Source: an uncultured archaeon (GTDB lineage: Archaea; Halobacteriota; Methanosarcinia; Methanosarcinales; Methanoperedenaceae). From it: a DNA stretch of 42,582 nucleotides. Position 1 is the first letter of the stretch. Every line of letters starts with the position of its first letter. The notes beneath the pieces were generated by a model. It did not search any database. It saw nothing but the letters and a program-made list of their open reading frames with translations, and had not been told where the DNA came from. The translations under genes and the position numbers were made by a program. Shown here one piece after another: positions 8,504 through 16,205 of this stretch. The stretch lies in the NCBI GenBank assembly GCA_902386205.1, contig CABMIH010000008.1, positions 1-42,582 on the forward strand, given 5' to 3'.

Positions 8504-8886
8504 AAGACAGGGTCAGGAGCATCTTCCATATCCCCCTGAACTTCGATAAGGTCATGATAAAGAACATGGAGAAGATAAAAGCAGCAGATGCCCTTGCACC
8601 TTCGCCTCTTATGTTCACGGATGAGAATTCCCTGTGGGGGGCGGATGTTTTCATTGCAGTGGGAAGGGAAGTACCTGGTGCTGTGATAGAGAGAATGTCC
8701 GGGACTTTCTTGAGCAAGGTCTTTGAAGGTCCTTATAAAGACGCGGGAAAATGGGCAAAGGAAATGATGGGTTACGTCAGATCAAAAGGCAGGGAGCTCA
8801 AAAATATATATTTTTTCTATACCACATGCCCGAAATGCGCCGAGTATTACGGCAAGAACTACACAGTACTTCTTGCAAAGGTTTAG
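8401..8886 (+). CDS. Conserved Cys-rich protein of an uncharacterised family (often labelled 'hydrolase')
   Basis: A 161-residue soluble protein. It opens with a CC pair (ETGCCPRFDPGPWDEKE), has a conserved middle (FHIPLNFDKVMIKNM) and a GTFLSKVFEGPYKD motif, and ends in YTTCPKCAEYYGKNYTV with a CxxC. The same pattern recurs in methanogens and many bacteria, where it carries only a generic hydrolase label; no catalytic triad is visible. The four cysteines (CC near residue 13 and CPKC near 141) could bind metal or be redox active (inference). A strong GAGGAGG site lies 8 bp before the ATG, and an ATTTAAA element about 50 bp upstream may be its TATA box. It overlaps the tail of the preceding frame. 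Confidence 0.78.
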   Translation: MDKLYEQSETGCCPRFDPGPWDEKEITWQDKLFLKDRVRSIFHIPLNFDKVMIKNMEKIKAADALAPSPLMFTDENSLWGADVFIAVGREVPGAVIERMSGTFLSKVFEGPYKDAGKWAKEMMGYVRSKGRELKNIYFFYTTCPKCAEYYGKNYTVLLAKV

Positions 8887-9140
8887 GAGCCTGCAAGAGA
8901 TATTTTATCAGGCTGTTAATCAAAAAGTTTTTATATCATAAATCGTAAGAAAGACATTACCTTTGCAGGAAAAGATCCACCACTCCCCAACCCACCTACT
9001 TTTTTCTTTTCTGCAAAGGTTTCCTTCTTTTCTTTTCTATTTAAATGCTTTTTCCCAAACTTGACCCAAATACATGCACCTGAAAAAAAAGTGGAAAGTG
9101 CATGATCATCTAAAATTCTCAATCATCAATGCTCGCAATT

Positions 9141-9998
9141 TCAGAAATTGCCCGGGGCATTTTTGGATTGGAATGCACCCCTTATGACTTCGGGGCTATA
9201 AGCGGAAGGGATTTTTCCGGTGTTTGCATAATTATATAAAGCAGCAACAAAAATCCCGTCCAGGCTTGCGCTTACTATTCCCAGGATAACCCAGTAAATG
9301 ATCGTAAGAGCAATTACTGGAAAAATTATCATAACAGAGCCTGTAAAGAATGAAACCACTAAAGGTATAATGCCGATAATACCCAGAATGGCAAAAACAA
9401 ATCCCATCGAGAACTGGCCAATCACATTTTCTCCCCAGGTCTTCCTGAATAAAGATCCCGATTTCTTGATTGATTCAAGAACGCCTGTGTTTTCAAGTAC
9501 CATTACCGGCACTACAAAGAACGTTAGCAGACTCCATGCCATGCCAATAACTGCGATAACTATCCTGCCCAGGGTACCTGATCTCTCAGATATGGCTCTC
9601 AAAATAAGCCCGACGGTCGCTGATACCAGGGCCCATACGAAAATTTTCCCGATATGCTTCCTGGCATTATTAAAACCATCACTGAATGTAGGGTCCCCTC
9701 CATTTAACCGTATATTTGCGCATGTGATCAATCCGGTATTGAAAAATATGACGATAAAATAACTTAAGAGGTAATAAATGAAGAATATGATATAATATAA
9801 GTTGCCTGATAAGGAAAAATTAAACTCGTTAGGCATGGGTTTAAAGTTAAGGAAAAAGATAGGAACTAAGAAAGAAATAAACAGCAAAACAGTGAAAATC
9901 GCAGAGATTACCGGAAAAAGCATGATCTCTTTATCTTTTTTGAGAACTTCAAAACTTTCTTTTACCAACTGGAAGCTTCTTGAAAACTTTTCCATCAT
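9141..9998 (-). CDS. DUF6159-like integral membrane protein
   Basis: The 285-residue product begins with SFQLVKESFEVLKKDKEIMLFPVIS, an amphipathic opening typical of the DUF6159 family. About six membrane segments follow, including ISAIFTVLLFISFLVPIFFL, a helix near residue 75 (YYIIFFIYYLLSYFIVIFF) and glycine-rich helices near 150, 195 and 225. LDGIFVAALYNYANTGKIP precedes a short soluble tail. Function of the family is unknown. It is a single gene, with a GTGGT element a few bases before the start. The 254-bp gap downstream, up to the Cys-rich gene, holds only low-complexity AT/CT-rich sequence and no convincing gene. Confidence 0.72.
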   Translation of the reverse strand: MMEKFSRSFQLVKESFEVLKKDKEIMLFPVISAIFTVLLFISFLVPIFFLNFKPMPNEFNFSLSGNLYYIIFFIYYLLSYFIVIFFNTGLITCANIRLNGGDPTFSDGFNNARKHIGKIFVWALVSATVGLILRAISERSGTLGRIVIAVIGMAWSLLTFFVVPVMVLENTGVLESIKKSGSLFRKTWGENVIGQFSMGFVFAILGIIGIIPLVVSFFTGSVMIIFPVIALTIIYWVILGIVSASLDGIFVAALYNYANTGKIPSAYSPEVIRGAFQSKNAPGNF

Positions 9999-10045
9999 AA
10001 TACCACGCCAATATCACTGGCAAACATATATAAAAAACTTTGCGG

Positions 10046-10750
10046 CTATGCCCGGTTAATCTCTGTTTTTAACTTCTTTACAAGTTCCAGTTTGATGGAT
10101 GAATTCCGATCCCCGCCACAAACACAGCCCCTGACCCCTATGATATCCGGGGAGATGCGCTTCAGGGCTGCAACATCTTCAAATTTTATCGTTCCCGCCA
10201 GGGCCGTCATAAGTCCATGTTTTCTTGCGTCTTTGACAAAATCGGTAAGTTCTTGTTCCTTCAGGAACTCAAACGTTGAACGTCCGTCCTTGATACCCGT
10301 ATCCATCATAACTACATCCACACCGGCTTTTTCACCAACTTCGGGGAGTTCAAACGGCGATATGGAGTTGATCCGCCGGTAGTCCGAATAACCTGAGGCC
10401 ACGACCTTTTTATTCTTGTCGTAGTCTTTTACCGCGCGGACGATATTTACCAGCATATCAAAAGCCTGTTCCTTTGTCCGGATATCGTATAATCCCACCT
10501 TGATGTATTCGGCCCCTGCCACAGCCGCACCTAATGCAGCAAGTGAGGCAGTACCGGGCTTATAATTAAAATCGCCTATGGTAGCGCTTACAGGCACGTT
10601 CTCCGCCACCTGTTTCACGGCTTTTATCATCCAGGGAAAATTCGCGCCGAGTGAGCCTTCTTTCGGGTTCTTCACATCAATAATGTCCGCGCCGCCAAGC
10701 CTTGAGATTTTTGCTTCTTCAACATTGATAGGGCTTACGAGTAGTTTCAT
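10046..10750 (-). CDS. mfnB: (5-formylfuran-3-yl)methyl phosphate synthase MfnB
   Basis: A 234-residue TIM-barrel enzyme of methanofuran biosynthesis. It makes the furan precursor 4-(hydroxymethyl)-2-furancarboxaldehyde phosphate from two glyceraldehyde 3-phosphates. The opening MKLLVSPINVEEA and the DIIDVKNPKEGSLGAN strand match the family. Lys27 aligns with the catalytic lysine known in the Methanocaldococcus enzyme, and Asp150 and Lys154 (MMDTGIKDG) fall where the second catalytic pair is expected. The glycine-rich C-terminal phosphate loop (GVRGCVCGG) is intact. No Shine-Dalgarno site is visible, but a TGTATAAG element lies about 25 bp upstream, so the mRNA may be leaderless. Its presence argues for a C1 pathway using methanofuran. 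Confidence 0.93.
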   Translation of the reverse strand: MKLLVSPINVEEAKISRLGGADIIDVKNPKEGSLGANFPWMIKAVKQVAENVPVSATIGDFNYKPGTASLAALGAAVAGAEYIKVGLYDIRTKEQAFDMLVNIVRAVKDYDKNKKVVASGYSDYRRINSISPFELPEVGEKAGVDVVMMDTGIKDGRSTFEFLKEQELTDFVKDARKHGLMTALAGTIKFEDVAALKRISPDIIGVRGCVCGGDRNSSIKLELVKKLKTEINRA

Positions 10751-11106
10751 ATCATTAAATCTATTAGATGCTCTTATACATTTATGTTTCGAATTTGTTA
10801 CGCTACACTAAATTTATGTTACATATGTGATTTTAGAAGTCTGAGAGCCTATCCGAAGTATTGTAACCTCAAATCAGAGACCCAACACATCTGATCTTCT
10901 CTGAGTTAACAATTTTTTTTGCGGAACGGCGATCTTTTTCCAGATACTATCAATTCATTTCTTTAAAATTTATATTATTTCAATATGTTTATATTTTCTC
11001 TAAAGCCTTGTTGCTTACATCCATAAGAATCTTGATATCTATAAAGTCTTTGATACATGACCCAAGATGGAGCAATCATTATGAGGACGCCTCCTTACCC
11101 TTAAAG
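10751..11106. other. Gene-free stretch upstream of the exchanger remnant
   Basis: No convincing coding sequence on either strand. It holds the mfnB promoter region (TATA-like element near 10772-10779), an insertion-sequence-end-like GAGCCTATCCGA at 10845-10856, a T8 run near 10911 and generally high AT content. It may be the scar of an insertion or deletion that removed the front of the adjacent cation-exchanger gene. Confidence 0.4.
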
Positions 11107-11322
11107 GGAGCACTCAAAAGCATGTGCCCCCTGCTGTTCCTGAGCTTCCCTCTTGGGAATCCGATGACTCAGGTATTTTTATCCATGGAGCGGAAAGCAA
11201 TTTTCGCCTCAGTGCTGATTTACAACATCATAGCTACGAACGGGAAATTTGAATGGTTTGAAGGTGTCGTATTTTTAGGTATCTATATCTTGTTTGGATA
11301 TGTATTTTTACTAATACCTTGA
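11107..11322 (+). pseudogene. C-terminal remnant of a Ca2+/H+ (CaX-type) cation exchanger
   Basis: Only the last 70 or so residues of a membrane exchanger are recognisable. PLLFLSFPLGNPMTQVF matches the penultimate-helix region of CaX antiporters, and IYNIIATNGKFEWFEGVVF followed by IYILFGYVFLLIP matches the classic 'DGE.NWLEG...Y.I....F' end. Residues before about base 11107 do not look like the family, and no earlier part of the gene is found upstream. It is therefore taken as a truncated, inactive fragment. The ORF can be opened at 11008, but that N terminus is not family-like. It precedes the ChrB-like gene and marks a region of rearrangement. Confidence 0.55.
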
Positions 11323-11361
11323 GTGAAAGAGACCTATTGCATAAGCATAAGGTGATTTAAC

Positions 11362-11793
11362 ATGAAATGGGTAACAAGAGAAAAAGCAAAAGTCGACAGG
11401 ATTGCGTGTCCATGGCTGATTAAGAATTTTATTGATGAAGAGGCAGAATTTATATTTGCGCCTCACGAACAGGTTCTTAGTGTAGCTAAAACAGAAAATG
11501 CGATTTCTTTTGATGCACCGGGCGCTAAATTTAACCATTCCAGTGATGGGAAATGTACATTTGAAGTTCTGGTTGACCATTACAGAATAAAAGATAAAGC
11601 AATTCAAAATTTAGCTAAAGTTGTTCATGGCGCGGATGTGCCAGAAGATATTCAGATTGTCCCAGAATCGGCAGGTTTGAGAGCCATTGCCGACGGTTTT
11701 CGATTAATTTCCAGAGATGACCACGAAAATATGCGAAAACAATTTGCAGTTTATGATGCTTTATATGGATATTTTAAAAAAGAGGATCGCTGA
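11362..11793 (+). CDS. ChrB-type (chromate resistance C-terminal domain) protein
   Basis: A 143-residue single-domain protein. It opens with WVTREKAKVDRIACPWLIKNFIDEEAEF, the hallmark of the ChrB/'Chrome_Resist' domain; the R-x-A-C-P-W-L-I core is intact. FDAPGAKFNHSSDGKCTFE and the VHGADVP segment follow as usual. ChrB proteins regulate or assist chromate resistance in bacteria; many archaeal members are stand-alone and of unproven role. The regulatory N-terminal domain of full ChrB is missing. The stop codon TGA is followed directly by the ATG of an MFS transporter, so the two are one operon; a sensor or helper for an oxyanion efflux pump is a reasonable inference. A GGTGA element lies about 7 bp before the ATG. 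Confidence 0.82.
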   Translation: MKWVTREKAKVDRIACPWLIKNFIDEEAEFIFAPHEQVLSVAKTENAISFDAPGAKFNHSSDGKCTFEVLVDHYRIKDKAIQNLAKVVHGADVPEDIQIVPESAGLRAIADGFRLISRDDHENMRKQFAVYDALYGYFKKEDR

Positions 11794-12990
11794 ATGGGCT
11801 GGATTTCAAAAGATGGGAAGTTAATACTGATAACCAGAGGGATTCGTTCATTTGGTTATGGATTCATTAGCGTTCTTCTGGGGATTTACCTGACAGAACT
11901 GGGGTTTAAGCCTTTCCTTGTCGGGATTTTACTCAGCGCAGCCATTGCAGGAGGTGCTCTTTTTACCATAATCACAGGTCGCTATGCTGTTATTTACGGA
12001 CTCAAAAAGATGCTGCTTTCTTCAATTATTTTAAGCCTTCTCGGCATAGCAATTTTTCTCATAACGGAAAATTTCATATTTCTGATTTTAGGCGCAATGA
12101 TAAGTTTTCTAAGCCCGAGCGGGCGTGAGCTTGGACCGTTCCTGTCACTGGAACAGGCATATCTTCCTTTTACAGTTTCAGATGACAACCGCACAAAAGC
12201 ATTCTCTTTCTGGAATATAATAGCAACGTTCTCAGCGTCAGTCGGTACACTTCTCGGTTCATTGCCACTTTTTTTGCAGGGATATTTTGGTATTGAGAAA
12301 ATACTGTCCTTTAAACTTATGTTTGCTTTTTATCTCATCTTGAATATGATTGCCTTACTCCTCTATGCCAGCATTTCCGAGGTCAAATTTACCAGGGAAA
12401 AAATCAAATTGACCGAAAAAAGCAAGAAGATCATCACAAAGCTATCCTTCCTTTTTGCGATAGATTCCCTCGGCGGCGGCTTTGTAATAACGAGTATCCT
12501 GTCTCTCTGGTTCTACTCAAAATTCAATACGCCACTTACCACTATATCAGCGATTTTCTTTGCTGCGGGCCTTCTGGAAGCGCTGTCATATTACCTCTCA
12601 GAGAAACTGGCAAAAAAAATTGGACTGGTAAACACCATGGTTTTTACTCACATCCCCTCCAGTATATTCTTAATACTCATTCCGTTCGCACCTAATTTTT
12701 ATCTTGCGGTTGCCCTGCTTTTGCTACGACAGTTGCTATCTGAAATGGATGTTCCTCCCAGGCAATCCTACGTTGTAGCAATGGTAAACCCTGAAGAAAA
12801 ATCAATAGCTACGTCCACAACAAATCTGGCAAAAATACTGGCCTCTTCAATTGGCCCTGCGGTCGCTGGAAGGGTACTTTTCCTGACAGCTTTCTCTCCG
12901 TTCGTTATCGGAGGTTCGCTCAAAATAATCTATGATGTGATCCTTTACTTCGACTTCCGAAATTTAAAACCGCCTGAAGAAAAGAATTAA
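11794..12990 (+). CDS. MFS transporter, paired with ChrB-like protein
   Basis: The 398-residue protein has about 12 hydrophobic helices in the usual 6+6 arrangement. The loop between helices 2 and 3 (GRYAVIYGLKKMLL) corresponds to the MFS motif A region. A basic central loop (residues 200-215, REKIKLTEKSKKI) separates the halves. The second half has a conserved MDVPPRQSYVVAMV segment, like the 'DVPTRQ...A' motif of several metal- or drug-efflux MFS proteins. It directly abuts the ChrB-like gene, suggesting translational coupling. The substrate is unknown; chromate, arsenic compounds or another toxic anion are candidates from context only. The pair lies next to the exchanger remnant and the toxin-antitoxin pair, in an accessory patch. 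Confidence 0.82.
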   Translation: MGWISKDGKLILITRGIRSFGYGFISVLLGIYLTELGFKPFLVGILLSAAIAGGALFTIITGRYAVIYGLKKMLLSSIILSLLGIAIFLITENFIFLILGAMISFLSPSGRELGPFLSLEQAYLPFTVSDDNRTKAFSFWNIIATFSASVGTLLGSLPLFLQGYFGIEKILSFKLMFAFYLILNMIALLLYASISEVKFTREKIKLTEKSKKIITKLSFLFAIDSLGGGFVITSILSLWFYSKFNTPLTTISAIFFAAGLLEALSYYLSEKLAKKIGLVNTMVFTHIPSSIFLILIPFAPNFYLAVALLLLRQLLSEMDVPPRQSYVVAMVNPEEKSIATSTTNLAKILASSIGPAVAGRVLFLTAFSPFVIGGSLKIIYDVILYFDFRNLKPPEEKN

Positions 12991-13168
12991 ACCATAGATG
13001 GCTAATGGTCATGCCGATGGTGACAGCGATAGTTTCTTGCGTCCACCGGCATTATCGTGGTGACGTTCCCCTGCTTCCCTTAGAGCCATGCATGTGATCA
13101 GTTTTAGAGTCCTTCTATCTGCGTAATATTATTTCACTAAATCCACATTATTGAGGGAAAAACTTAAT

Positions 13169-13200
13169 ACTATAGTGAATTATAGTATATTATAGTGATA
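13169..13200. promoter_or_regulatory. Tandem 10-bp operator repeats before the toxin-antitoxin pair
   Basis: TATAGTGAAT, TATAGTATAT and TATAGTGATA follow each other from 13171, 13181 and 13191: three copies of TATAGT spaced exactly one helical turn. ACTATA-N6-TATAGT (13169-13186) also forms an inverted repeat. The block overlaps the likely TATA box and ends 4 bp before the antitoxin ATG, as expected for an autorepressed operator. Confidence 0.6.
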
Positions 13201-13203
13201 TTA

Positions 13204-13422
13204 ATGGCAACTTCTATTCAGATAAGTGAAGATCTACAAAAAGAGCTTATTAAGAGGAAATTCTCTGACAAAGAAACCTATGAGGAAGTAATCTGGGATT
13301 TGGTAGAGGATTCCCAGGAACTTAGTGAGGAGACAAAAAAAGAAATAGCCCTTGCTCGTGCTGAAATAAAAGAAGGCAGATTCCATTCCTTAGCCGAGGT
13401 TAAGAAACAGCTGGGACTATGA
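13204..13422 (+). CDS. Antitoxin of a RelE/ParE-type toxin-antitoxin pair
   Basis: A 72-residue acidic protein. It starts ATSIQISEDLQKELIKRKFSDKETYEEVIWDLVED, a ribbon-helix-helix-like N terminus with the beta-strand TSIQIS. The tail (KKEIALARAEIKEGRFHSLAEVKKQLGL) resembles the toxin-wrapping end found in many archaeal antitoxins of the VapB/RelB group. I use the ATG at 13204 rather than an in-frame GTG at 13195, which lies within the operator repeats. The stop overlaps the toxin ATG (ATGA). The antitoxin probably neutralises the toxin and represses the operon by binding the TATAGT repeats (inference). Confidence 0.82.
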   Translation: MATSIQISEDLQKELIKRKFSDKETYEEVIWDLVEDSQELSEETKKEIALARAEIKEGRFHSLAEVKKQLGL

Positions 13423-13673
13423 CTTACGAGATCATTTTTTCAGACAAAGCTCTCAATCAGCTTAAGAAAATGGAAAAAAATGTCCAGGAGAGAATAATTG
13501 CTGTATTAGAAAGGATTAGGGTAAGACCTGAAGCTTATGTGACTAAACTTGTTGGGGATCCGTGCTACAAGCTGCGAGTAGATGATTATAGGGTTATAAT
13601 GGATATCGATAATAAAATACTTAGAATATTAATTTTAAAAGTTGGACACAGGAAAAGTATCTATGGTAGATAG
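13419..13673 (+). CDS. RelE/ParE-superfamily toxin
   Basis: An 84-residue basic protein with the classic opening TYEIIFSDKALNQLKKMEKNVQERI. The later strand pair (KLVGDPCYKLRVDDYRVIMDID) and the end VGHRKSIYGR are both standard for RelE toxins: the 'R.G.YRV.Y.I' strand and the final 'GHR...Y'. Members cleave ribosome-bound mRNA. The Arg in YRV and the terminal Arg/Tyr residues that usually act in catalysis are present. It overlaps the antitoxin by 4 bp. The HisA/HisF-like gene begins 19 bp after its stop and may be transcribed with it by accident of location. Confidence 0.87.
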   Translation: MTYEIIFSDKALNQLKKMEKNVQERIIAVLERIRVRPEAYVTKLVGDPCYKLRVDDYRVIMDIDNKILRILILKVGHRKSIYGR

Positions 13674-13692
13674 TCGAAAACCGGTAGAAAGA

Positions 13693-14385
13693 ATGTTTCG
13701 AATTGTCTTTGTACTTGACATACTTAATGGTATTGCTGTCCATGCAATCAGGGGAGAGAGGTCAAAATACAGGCCCGTACAGAGTATGATATCCAGTTCA
13801 TCAGCCCCGCTTGAAATAATTTCAGCACTCAGGCCGAAAGAAGTTTACATCGCTGACCTGGACCGTCTCCAACATAAGGGAGATAATTTTGAGCTGATCA
13901 GCAAAATCTCATCAAGCTCAAGGACCATGGCAGATACGGGAGTGGAAAATATGGACGATATAGAAAAATGCGCCGCCATTGCCGATACTGTAATACTGGG
14001 CACTGAAACGGCTTCATTAGAACTTATAGAAACCGCAGCAAGACGCTTTCCCGGCAGGATCAATGTGAGTATCGATATAAAAAACGGCAGGGTATTGACA
14101 AGAGACAGGAAAATGGAAACCAAACCTGAAGAACTTGTAAAAATGTTAAATGAACATGAAATCAAAGACATTATCATCCTGGATTTGGATAAAGTCGGAA
14201 CTGGAACCGGGATTGAAATGGATTTCCTTAAGGCAGTTGCGGGATACTCTATTCATAATGTCCTTGCCGGCGGGGGGATCAGGGACATGGATGACATCAA
14301 TATGCTCATAAAAATAGGCATCAGCGGCGCACTCGTCGCAACAGCTTTGCATAACGGGAAAATACCGCCGGATTTTGTCCATTAA
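13693..14385 (+). CDS. HisA/HisF-related TIM-barrel protein
   Basis: A 230-residue (beta/alpha)8 protein similar to HisA but belonging to the methanoarchaeal 'hisA/hisF-related' family. The start FRIVFVLDILNGIAVHAIRGER is typical. VYIADLDRL and IIILDLDKVGTGTG correspond to the two acidic barrel strands of HisA, and VLAGGGIRDMDDI is the C-terminal phosphate site. Its substrate is unknown; a role in making a C1 cofactor or modified sugar phosphate has been suggested from its distribution (inference). I choose the ATG at 13693; upstream in-frame starts (ATG 13663, TTG 13642) lie inside the toxin gene and add residues not seen in the family. It is convergent with the ZPR1-like gene. Confidence 0.82.
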   Translation: MFRIVFVLDILNGIAVHAIRGERSKYRPVQSMISSSSAPLEIISALRPKEVYIADLDRLQHKGDNFELISKISSSSRTMADTGVENMDDIEKCAAIADTVILGTETASLELIETAARRFPGRINVSIDIKNGRVLTRDRKMETKPEELVKMLNEHEIKDIIILDLDKVGTGTGIEMDFLKAVAGYSIHNVLAGGGIRDMDDINMLIKIGISGALVATALHNGKIPPDFVH

Positions 14386-14400
14386 ATAAGAGTGGGGATT

Positions 14401-14976
14401 TTAAATTTTCTCAAATACTACAATCCCTGTTTTAAGGAGTGAAGCCTCTTCATCAGTTAGTTTCCTGCGAATCGCATTTTCTGCTATTATGGCACTGTTG
14501 CCCATCGGATCCTCGATCACGACCGTAACTTCGGATTCTCCGGCTTTTATTTTGTCGATGATGCATTTAAGCTCCTGTGCCCGCTCTGTCTTTCCCTCTT
14601 CCCCCCACCGTACCACCATATCAAGTATCTCTTCCACCCTGTCAAGTACACCTTCGATATTCGAGACAAAGGATTCAGAAGCAGGTCCGGGTTCGATATC
14701 TACTCCGAGCTCAGGTATCTTTATCGTTCCGGACGTGGAGCGAACCACGCGGGCATCCAGGTCGTCCTGGGACTTTACTGTAAATTCAAAATGCACCGGC
14801 TCATGCTGGGACATTATTAATGTATCAGAATACCTGAATCCGCATTCACACACAGAAGTAATATGCATCACTTCGCCGAAAAAAGGGATGTCTTGCTCGA
14901 CCCAGTTTGTCACAAGCTCCTTATTACACAGCGGGCAGGTACTTCTGGTAACAGTTAAAGGTATTTCTTTATTCAC
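14401..14976 (-). CDS. ZPR1-type zinc finger protein
   Basis: The 191-residue product has the ZPR1 zinc finger CPLC ... CECG with ligands at Cys14, Cys17, Cys43 and Cys45. The diagnostic phrases ITSVCECGFRYSD, STSGTIKIPELGVDIEPG and the end DEEASLLKTGIVVFEK are also present. Eukaryotic ZPR1 is a dedicated chaperone for elongation factor eEF1A; archaea have this one-module version, and its role there is not proven. Its start codon overlaps the sepF stop, so it is translated from the same message. Confidence 0.88.
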   Translation of the reverse strand: MNKEIPLTVTRSTCPLCNKELVTNWVEQDIPFFGEVMHITSVCECGFRYSDTLIMSQHEPVHFEFTVKSQDDLDARVVRSTSGTIKIPELGVDIEPGPASESFVSNIEGVLDRVEEILDMVVRWGEEGKTERAQELKCIIDKIKAGESEVTVVIEDPMGNSAIIAENAIRRKLTDEEASLLKTGIVVFEKI

Positions 14977-15341
14977 TTTAATTTCTGTCTGTCAATCCGC
15001 ATCCCGCGCGGCGTTACGACGACCTGGTCTTCTTTAACAAGTGCAATATCGCCATGAACGTCGTTGACTACCTGTTTTAAGTCCTTGATCGCCCTGTCAA
15101 AAAGCAGTTTGTCATGTTTTGCAGGTGATACATCAATGATAAGTACATTTCCTTCGTAAACCTGTTTCTTCAGTTCAGGAAGCAACTCAAGCCCTCCGAG
15201 TTCGGCTATGCGTAAGAACATATTAGCCGGCTCATCTTTGAAACCTTCCTCGAATTCCGAAAGATTAAGTTCCTGATATTCCTCAGCCTCGGATTTTGGT
15301 TTTTTTCCGCTTCCTATGAGCTTATCTAAAAATTTGACCAT
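14973..15341 (-). CDS. sepF: Archaeal cell division protein SepF
   Basis: A 122-residue SepF. The N-terminal MVKFLDKLIG forms a short amphipathic membrane-binding helix, then comes an acidic linker (residues 15-36). The globular DUF552 domain follows: NMFLRIAELGGLELLPELKKQ, GNVLIIDVSP and VHGDIALVKEDQVVVTPRGM. SepF anchors FtsZ to the membrane at mid-cell in archaea lacking FtsA. A GAGGTGAT ribosome-binding site is 6 bp before the ATG. It forms an operon with ZPR1 (overlap) and probably the PUA protein gene 60 bp upstream. Confidence 0.92.
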   Translation of the reverse strand: MVKFLDKLIGSGKKPKSEAEEYQELNLSEFEEGFKDEPANMFLRIAELGGLELLPELKKQVYEGNVLIIDVSPAKHDKLLFDRAIKDLKQVVNDVHGDIALVKEDQVVVTPRGMRIDRQKLK

Positions 15342-15401
15342 TAAATCATCACCTCTACTTCTTACTTGATATTTCTATTTATCTATTTCTGTCCAAGCTA
15401 T

Positions 15402-15884
15402 CTATTTCTGTTCAAGCTTCCAGAGTTCATCCCCCACATAATGGATCGACTTGACGGTTTTGCCTTTTTTCCCGGCCATGTCCTTGCCTGGCACAAGCGC
15501 CCTTCCGATTGCAAGGGCCTTTCCATGTGCCTTCTCCACCACTATTACAAGGTCGCCTTCATTTATATCCGGATCTGCTGCTACTATTCCCGGACCCATT
15601 ACGTCCGCGCCGTTTATAATGAACTTCACTGCCCCGGGGTCCACAACGACCCTTCTTCGCTTTGGGTTCAATTTGAGCGCACCCCTGACCGTGGGAAAAA
15701 TTTTTCCTTCTATTTTGAACAAAAGCGGTTGCCCTTCCACGAATATGAATTCACATTCATCAGTCAGGACATCTTCAAGTTTCTTATCTGCAAAAGCGGT
15801 CGCATCCCCGAAAGCTTCAACAATGTCGTTGATGAGGGCCTTTTCATCTGTCTTTCTGAGTATATTCCTCGATTTTATCTTCAT
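15402..15884 (-). CDS. PUA-domain RNA-binding protein (MCTS1/Tma20-like)
   Basis: A 160-residue protein with a pre-PUA region of about 70 residues and a C-terminal PUA domain (from about residue 78: [24 protein letters not shown], then [22 protein letters not shown]). This matches the archaeal relatives of eukaryotic MCT-1/Tma20, which bind the small ribosomal subunit and tRNA during initiation and recycling. The archaeal protein's job is inferred. A GGTGG element precedes the ATG by 4 bp. It is divergent from the LSm operon, with about 87 bp between the two starts. Confidence 0.87.
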   Translation of the reverse strand: MKIKSRNILRKTDEKALINDIVEAFGDATAFADKKLEDVLTDECEFIFVEGQPLLFKIEGKIFPTVRGALKLNPKRRRVVVDPGAVKFIINGADVMGPGIVAADPDINEGDLVIVVEKAHGKALAIGRALVPGKDMAGKKGKTVKSIHYVGDELWKLEQK

Positions 15885-15944
15885 TTGCCACCAATAGTTT
15901 TAAGTATTCTTCTGACAACTCAAGAGCACTATTGCGTTAATGGT

Positions 15945-15961
15945 TTAATAAACTTTATTAA
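15945..15961. promoter_or_regulatory. 17-bp perfect palindrome before the LSm-L37e-purF operon
   Basis: TTAATAAA-C-TTTATTAA, eight-base arms around one base. It overlaps the likely core promoter and touches the AAGGAG ribosome-binding site of the LSm gene (15960-15965). Position and symmetry suit an operator or a small RNA hairpin that could mask the start. Confidence 0.45.
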
Positions 15962-15971
15962 GGAGCGTTTT

Positions 15972-16187
15972 ATGGGAAACAGACCCCTCGACATTTTAAA
16001 CAATGCATTAAATAAATCGGTGCTGATACGGCTAAAAGGTGCTAGGGAATTCAGAGGTGAATTGCAGGGATACGACATGCATATGAACCTCGTCTTGGCA
16101 AATGCCGAGGAAATAAAAGAGAACGAAACAAAGAAACTTGGAACAGTAGTAGTCCGCGGGGATAACATAGTATTCATTTCCCCATAG
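15972..16187 (+). CDS. Sm-like archaeal RNA-binding protein (LSm/SmAP)
   Basis: The true start is the ATG at 15972, giving 71 residues (the open frame extends far upstream without coding character). [39 protein letters not shown] is Sm motif 1; [16 protein letters not shown] is Sm motif 2 with its RGD/RGDN loop. The protein forms heptameric rings that bind U-rich RNA. The AAGGAGC ribosome-binding site is 6 bp upstream. L37e follows 18 bp later and purF after that, a gene order shared by many methanogens. Confidence 0.94.
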   Translation: MGNRPLDILNNALNKSVLIRLKGAREFRGELQGYDMHMNLVLANAEEIKENETKKLGTVVVRGDNIVFISP

Positions 16188-16205
16188 AAAAAAAGGTGAT
16201 AACAA

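Noticed and set aside
8931-9122. 63-codon minus-strand frame between the Cys-rich protein and the DUF6159-like gene
   Set aside because: Low-complexity Lys/Glu/Phe-rich translation from AT/CT-rich DNA with no start signal; probably noise.
12991-13168. Possible short gene between the MFS gene and the toxin-antitoxin pair
   Set aside because: Frames are under 30 codons on both strands and resemble nothing; only a few GC-rich words stand out.
15366-15971. N-terminal extension of the LSm frame back to 15366
   Set aside because: It lies antisense to the PUA gene and the Sm fold begins at the ATG at 15972, which has its own ribosome-binding site.
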